Shown here: positions 36,095-39,781 of the stretch, piece after piece
How positions within the stretch are numbered: the first letter of the stretch is position 1
How the letters are laid out: every line of letters starts with the position of its first letter
Source: Myxococcales bacterium
GTDB lineage: Bacteria > Myxococcota_A > Polyangia > Polyangiales > Polyangiaceae
Direction of reading: 5' to 3'
Assembly (NCBI GenBank): GCA_009692485.1
Contig: SHZB01000010.1
Span: 1 to 39,781, forward strand
DNA: 39,781 nucleotides
The notes under the pieces: generated by a model
The model's database searches: none
The model's input: the letters and a program-made list of their open reading frames with translations, nothing else
What the model was told of the DNA's origin: nothing
Position numbers and translations under genes: made by a program

Positions 36095-37965
36095 CCCTTC
36101 TCTCCCTCCGCGATTTTGCAGGGGTGAATTCGCACGCGGCGCGGGCGCGGTTGGTAGACGACCTTGCGCTCTTCCGACTTGTGGGCGCCGTCAGCAAAAT
36201 CGATCCGCCGCGCGACCTTGAGGGTGAAGCCGTACTGTCCGCGCTCTTCGACCTTCTCTTCGTCGGGCTCGAGCGTCACGTCCGCGATGTGCTCGATCGG
36301 GGCAGGAACCACCGCAAAAATGGGCGAGAGCCTGCGCGTCACGCGCCGTCCGCCGTTGTCACCGTAGAGCTTCACCGTGATGCTCGTCTTGGTGTAGCTG
36401 CACTTGATCAGCAGCCCCGCGGAGCTGTCATTCTTGAAGGACAGATCGGGCTTCGGAAACGAGAGCGTCGCCTCGTGGCCCATCGGGTACCGGTCGAAAT
36501 AAAATGAATGCGGCGTGCGCTCGACGATGTCGTAACCCCCGTAAAATACGGCGTTGAACAAGGTCGTCGCGAACTGGCTGATGCCGCCGCCGATGGTGTC
36601 TTCCATCTCACCGAGGACGATCGTCGGCGCCGCGAGGAAGCCGCCTGCGACGGTGCGCGGGCCGATGTGACCGTTGACGCTGAAGGTCTCTCCGGGCCTG
36701 ACGACGACGCCGTCGATCATGTCGGCGATGCGGTGAATGTTGTCGACGCGCGGGGTGCAGCACGGATGCCGCGTGGTGAAGCGCCCGACGAGTTTGTCGA
36801 CGCCAAGCACAGCGAGCGCGGGCGCCTCCACGGATGGCTCTGCCCCGGGCTCGACCGGGACCTCGAGCGTGCGCGCGGGTGTTGCCGCCGCAACGGTCAG
36901 CGCCACCGCCATCTTCTCCGACGAGAGCACCACGCCGCGCTGCGCCGCCACGATCGTGACGTGATCGCGGGCGTCCACCCCGAAGTGTGCGTTCACTGCG
37001 CCCGACTCGACCAGCTTGCGTACTCGGACGAGTGCGGGCTCGAGCTTTGCCGGATCGAAGTCAATCTCCATTCCTCCGGGCGGCTCGACGACGAGTCGAC
37101 TTCGAATCGCGGCGACGAGCGCACTCGCCGGCAGCGTCAACAGCACGCGCTCGGGTGCAGTTGCCTTCCGCGCGCGGTCGGGTGCAGTTGCCTTCCGCGC
37201 GCGCTTGGCAGGCGCTATTTCGACCGCGGCGAACGGCAATAGCAATGTCACCGGTGCGCGCGTGAGCTCCTTGGCGCGGGCGAGCGCGGCCGCGACGACG
37301 GCGTACGTCCGCATTGGCTCGCGCGTGACAGTGGGCACGACGACGGTGGCGCGCGGCTCATCCGCGAAGGCCTTCATCAGGAGCTCGGCGGTGTGTGCGC
37401 GATCGATGGCGAGACCGGGACGCGGCAGCTCCGCCTCGAGCACGCCCGCGCGCGCGACGACTGCGCCTTCGAAGGGCGGCTGCGTGATCGTCGTGCCTTC
37501 GAGCCCGGAAAGTTCGGACTCGGTCCGCGCCGCGTCGATCGACACCGCGACGACGACAGCGGTCGGATGCAAGAGACGCCCCGCCCAGTCGAGCACGTTG
37601 CCGACGACGCCCCGATCGCGGCCCGCGGAGAGTGCGCGTGCTTCGGTCGCGTCTCGGTCGAGCGCCAGGCCGAGCGCGATCGGGTCCAGCGAGCCGCGCG
37701 CTTGCCCAACGACGACCGAGATCGCCTCGGTGCGGAGACGCTCGTTCAGCGTGTCGAGGGCCGCGCGTAGCTGAGCTGAATCGAAGCCACCGACATCGAC
37801 AGAGCCGACACGAACGCCGCGCATGACCAGGCCCCGATGCCGCACAAGATCGACGAGACACGCAAGAAGAGGCAGCGCCAAGACGACGAGCAACACCGAG
37901 AGAGCGCGCGCGCCACCCGATGCTCGCGGACGCCTCTTCGCTTGTTCAAACCCGTCCTCGCGCAT
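35941..37965 (-). CDS. VanW-family protein with peptidoglycan-binding-like N-terminal domains
   Basis: The 674-aa membrane-anchored protein has one N-terminal helix (ALSVLLVVLALPLLACLVDLV, about residues 21-41), two YoaR/PG_binding_4-like domains, and a VanW domain (FTTRHPCCTPRVDNIHRIADMI, GETFSVNGHIGPR, GGGISQFATTLFNAVFYGG, FYFDRYPMG). A G5-like segment (KVEERGQYGFTLKVARRID) and an acidic Gly/Glu tail follow. VanW proteins occur near vancomycin resistance genes but are widespread and of unknown activity; VanW and YoaR domains are thought to act at the cell wall. A 27-bp in-frame duplication (RARKATAP twice) lies in the linker region. The start is ATG 37965. The tail overlaps a small membrane gene by 154 bp. 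Confidence 0.85.
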   Translation of the reverse strand: MREDGFEQAKRRPRASGGARALSVLLVVLALPLLACLVDLVRHRGLVMRGVRVGSVDVGGFDSAQLRAALDTLNERLRTEAISVVVGQARGSLDPIALGLALDRDATEARALSAGRDRGVVGNVLDWAGRLLHPTAVVVAVSIDAARTESELSGLEGTTITQPPFEGAVVARAGVLEAELPRPGLAIDRAHTAELLMKAFADEPRATVVVPTVTREPMRTYAVVAAALARAKELTRAPVTLLLPFAAVEIAPAKRARKATAPDRARKATAPERVLLTLPASALVAAIRSRLVVEPPGGMEIDFDPAKLEPALVRVRKLVESGAVNAHFGVDARDHVTIVAAQRGVVLSSEKMAVALTVAAATPARTLEVPVEPGAEPSVEAPALAVLGVDKLVGRFTTRHPCCTPRVDNIHRIADMIDGVVVRPGETFSVNGHIGPRTVAGGFLAAPTIVLGEMEDTIGGGISQFATTLFNAVFYGGYDIVERTPHSFYFDRYPMGHEATLSFPKPDLSFKNDSSAGLLIKCSYTKTSITVKLYGDNGGRRVTRRLSPIFAVVPAPIEHIADVTLEPDEEKVEERGQYGFTLKVARRIDFADGAHKSEERKVVYQPRPRRVRIHPCKIAEGEKGYSGEACPEPEAESEAEGAVSGDGAVSGEGARSGDGKSDNPAPPNAAPPLE
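37151..37204 (-). repeat. 27-bp in-frame tandem duplication in the VanW gene
   Basis: Two copies (37151-37177 and 37178-37204) differ at one base and encode RARKATAP-D and RARKATAP-E in a basic linker between domains. Confidence 0.92.
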
Positions 37966-38129
37966 TGCCCGCTCGACCTACGCCGCCCGTGTTGCTCATC
38001 CGGATTTCGGGCGCAACAGGCGTATCGCCGGTGTCGACGCTTCGGGATGGCGCGCGTCACCTCACGCGTTGCGGGCAGGGGCGTGGTCGGAGCTTGCACG
38101 ATGCGCGGCACACGAGCGACGATAGCGCC

Positions 38130-39386
38130 ATGAAGTACCCAGCATTGGCGGCGCTCGGCATCGTTTCAGCGCTCGCTGCGATGGGCGCGCTCTCTGGTGG
38201 TTGCTCTGGCGATTCGGCGGCGTGCATCGCGGGGCAGACCGTCTCATGCGCGTGTCTGGGCGGCGCGCAGACCGGCGTGCAGACCTGCGCGGGGGATGGC
38301 TCCGGCTATGACGCATGCAAGTGCGGAGACGCCAACACCTCATCCGGCGCGGCGGCGCAGGGTGGTGCGGGCCAGGGCGGCGCAGGGCAAGGTGCCAATG
38401 CACAAGGCGGCAAGGCGCAAGGCGGCAATGCACAAGGCGGCAATGCACAAGGCGGCAATGCGCAAGGCGGCAATGCGCAAGGCGGCAATGCGCAAGGCGG
38501 CAATGCGCAAGGCGGCAATGCACAAGGCGGCGCCAGCGCGAACGGAGCCGGCGGAGCCAACGCAGCGAGCACCAGCAGCGGAGCCAGCACGAGCAGCGGA
38601 GCCAGCACCAGCAGCGGAGCCAGCACGAGCGCATCGAGCAGCAGCACGGGAGGCGGCATGGCGTCGTGCGGCAACGTCGTACCCAAGCCGGCGACGGGAC
38701 AGACCTGTCCGCTGTTCTCGGTGTGCAAGACCAACAGCGACTGCGGTGTCTTTCAGGACTGCCAACTCTGGAATTGCTATTTAGGAAAGTGCGATCTCGA
38801 TGCCTTGAGCAATTGCGGCAAGACGGCGGGCGGACAGTGCAATGCCGACGTCGTCGTGACTCACCAATTCGAGCCTCCGGTAGAGAAAGATTTCCTTGCA
38901 CCCGACGGCGTCTCGTTCCGTGAGGTCGCATCGATCGCCTTCACCGTTCAGAACAACACTGCCAAAGGCCTCTACTTTCGACAGGTGCCCCTCGCGCTCG
39001 ATCTCGGTGGCAATGCCAGCGGCTTCGATGTCAGCGCCGTAAAGCTCTTCGAGGATGGCGGCGGTGCCGAGCACGAGCCGGGCGACATGCTCACTTGCTC
39101 GGCAAACAACCCCTTCGCGGGCGCAAGCACGATGCTCCTTGGCGCATGCAGCAATAGCTCTTTCTCCTACGTCCTTGGAAATGGCCAATCGCAGCGCTTC
39201 CTCGTCAACGTCGCCTTCGCCGCGACCAAGACCTTCATCGCAGGGCGCTCTTACCGACTCCGTATTCCATCTCCAACCGGCTTCGAACTGGCCAATGGCT
39301 TAGGCGTCGGCGCGACCAAATTTAGCGGCACAATCTGCGGGATCCCCGCCCAGGGCTTCACCGGCGCGTGGGTCTACGCGAAGTAG
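38130..39386 (+). CDS. repeat-rich surface lipoprotein
   Basis: The 418-aa protein begins with a lipoprotein signal peptide (LAAMGALSGGCSG), then a Cys-containing block (TVSCACLGGAQTGVQTCAGDGSGYDACKC) typical of myxobacterial surface proteins. The middle is low-complexity: eight tandem Q-G-G-(N/K)-A units and three S-T-S-S-G-A units, a likely flexible stalk. After a second Cys region (CPLFSVCKTNSDCGVFQDC) comes a beta-rich C-terminal domain of about 180 residues (FREVASIAFTVQNNTAKGLYFRQVPLALDLG ... GRSYRLRIPSPTGFEL) that I do not recognise. It should be exported and lipid-anchored, with the globular domain held away from the membrane. The gene is divergent from the VanW gene with 164 bp between starts, in which no clear promoter is seen. 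Confidence 0.8.
   Translation: MKYPALAALGIVSALAAMGALSGGCSGDSAACIAGQTVSCACLGGAQTGVQTCAGDGSGYDACKCGDANTSSGAAAQGGAGQGGAGQGANAQGGKAQGGNAQGGNAQGGNAQGGNAQGGNAQGGNAQGGNAQGGASANGAGGANAASTSSGASTSSGASTSSGASTSASSSSTGGGMASCGNVVPKPATGQTCPLFSVCKTNSDCGVFQDCQLWNCYLGKCDLDALSNCGKTAGGQCNADVVVTHQFEPPVEKDFLAPDGVSFREVASIAFTVQNNTAKGLYFRQVPLALDLGGNASGFDVSAVKLFEDGGGAEHEPGDMLTCSANNPFAGASTMLLGACSNSSFSYVLGNGQSQRFLVNVAFAATKTFIAGRSYRLRIPSPTGFELANGLGVGATKFSGTICGIPAQGFTGAWVYAK
38388..38531 (+). repeat. 15-bp coding tandem array (QGGNA)
   Basis: Eight full 15-bp units at 38403-38522, flanked by partial or diverged units, encode Gln-Gly-Gly-Asn-Ala (once with Lys). Some units differ by a silent A/G change in the last codon. 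It forms the flexible stalk of the lipoprotein. Confidence 0.95.
38568..38621 (+). repeat. 18-bp coding repeat (STSSGA)
   Basis: Three tandem 18-bp units follow the QGGNA array and encode Ser-Thr-Ser-Ser-Gly-Ala. A silent C/G alternation marks the middle unit. Confidence 0.9.
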
Positions 39387-39470
39387 TTCGGTCGCCACAT
39401 TGCGGCTAGAGGCGTGGGGTTCCCAAGCTGGTTTCCGCCGCACAAAACGGCTCCTTGCGCGCGCGCTGAG

Positions 39471-39498
39471 TCGCGAACAACGGATCGCGAACAACGGA
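39471..39498 (+). repeat. 14-bp perfect tandem duplication
   Basis: TCGCGAACAACGGA occurs twice back to back in the 149-bp gap before the last gene. Confidence 0.93.
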
Positions 39499-39535
39499 CT
39501 TTCAATCCCATTCACCCTGCACTAGCTTCCGCGCC

Positions 39536-39781
39536 ATGAAGACACTCAGATTCATGGGGATAGGTTTGGCCACGATCGCGCTCTACGCCGCGGGGTGCCA
39601 AAAGGCAGAGACAACGGACGAGACCGAAGCCGAGGTCATCCCGGAAGCTCCGCCGGTTGCCGCCGCCGCCGCGACTGCGACTGCGACTGCGACTGCCACT
39701 GCCACTGCCAGTGCCGCAGCGCCCGCGGCACCTGGCGTGCTCGCGATTGGCAGCACCATCGTGGCGACGCGCTCTGCCAAC
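39536..39781 (+). CDS. lipoprotein, N-terminal part (runs off the window)
   Basis: ATG 39536 opens a frame that stays open for 82 codons to the window edge. A signal peptide (FMGIGLATIALYAAG) ends in the lipobox AAGCQK. An acidic segment follows, then an Ala/Thr tract encoded by repeated GCGACT/GCCACT hexamers (from about 39671), then GVLAIGSTIVATRSA, possibly the start of a folded domain. The function cannot be told. Repeat-rich linkers of this kind recur in the window's lipoproteins. Confidence 0.7.
   Translation, partial: MKTLRFMGIGLATIALYAAGCQKAETTDETEAEVIPEAPPVAAAAATATATATATATASAAAPAAPGVLAIGSTIVATRSAN

Overview
The window is high-GC (roughly two thirds G+C) bacterial chromosome. The gene content points to a myxobacterium, most likely of the Polyangiales/Sorangiineae type. 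Signs of this are the many lipoproteins with a SGC/AAC lipobox followed by Ser/Gly/Ala-rich linkers, Cys-rich repeat lipoproteins, C-terminal helix-plus-arginine tails resembling MYXO-CTERM, a TAGAAT-type -10 box, and an FHA-sigma54 activator remnant. This assignment is inferred from features and was not confirmed by database search. I found no rRNA, tRNA, IS element, phage gene or CRISPR array.

Layout. 1-2.5 kb: the end of folP, then cdaA and cdaR (c-di-AMP synthesis), tightly overlapping. 2.5-8.4 kb: a BMP-type solute-binding protein and two long HEAT-repeat exported proteins on the minus strand, on either side of a decayed FHA/sigma54 activator. 8.5-13.1 kb: an aldo-keto reductase/CysQ-like phosphatase pair, an N-acyl-D-amino-acid deacylase and a TauE/SafE exporter. 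13.1-17.7 kb, minus strand: hemolysin III, a beta-propeller lipoprotein, an M23 peptidase and a Cys-rich lipoprotein. 17.8-21.3 kb: an FkbM methyltransferase, an enoyl-reductase-like protein, and a divergent DTW tRNA-modification protein with an extra C-terminal domain. 21.4-25.1 kb: an ABC-F ATPase, then the translation operon rpmI-rplT-pheS. 25.6-31.5 kb: a group 2 sigma factor, two small envelope proteins, an FAH-fold protein, CTP synthase and a membrane protein. 31.7-39.8 kb: envelope-biased genes, namely a metallophosphatase-like/multihaem cytochrome fusion lipoprotein, a VWA surface protein, a double-hotdog protein, a VanW protein and two repeat-rich lipoproteins.

How the parts work together. 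Housekeeping genes (folP, cdaA, rpmI, rplT, pheS, pyrG) alternate with cell-envelope genes. Several adjacent genes overlap by ATGA/GTGA (cdaA-cdaR, AKR-cysQ, propeller-M23, the 27.2-28.2 kb pair), so translational coupling is common. infC is not beside rpmI, pheT does not follow pheS, and glmM does not follow cdaR, so three common operons look broken up here.

The most notable signals are the twice-deleted sigma54 activator, the DTW fusion with a degenerate exonuclease-like domain, the large hairpin between rplT and pheS, the cytochrome fusion lipoprotein, a composite palindrome just upstream of a lipoprotein start, and an unusual density of short tandem duplications (6-44 bp units), several of them at the 3' ends of genes. 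I see no clearly new multi-gene system in this window.
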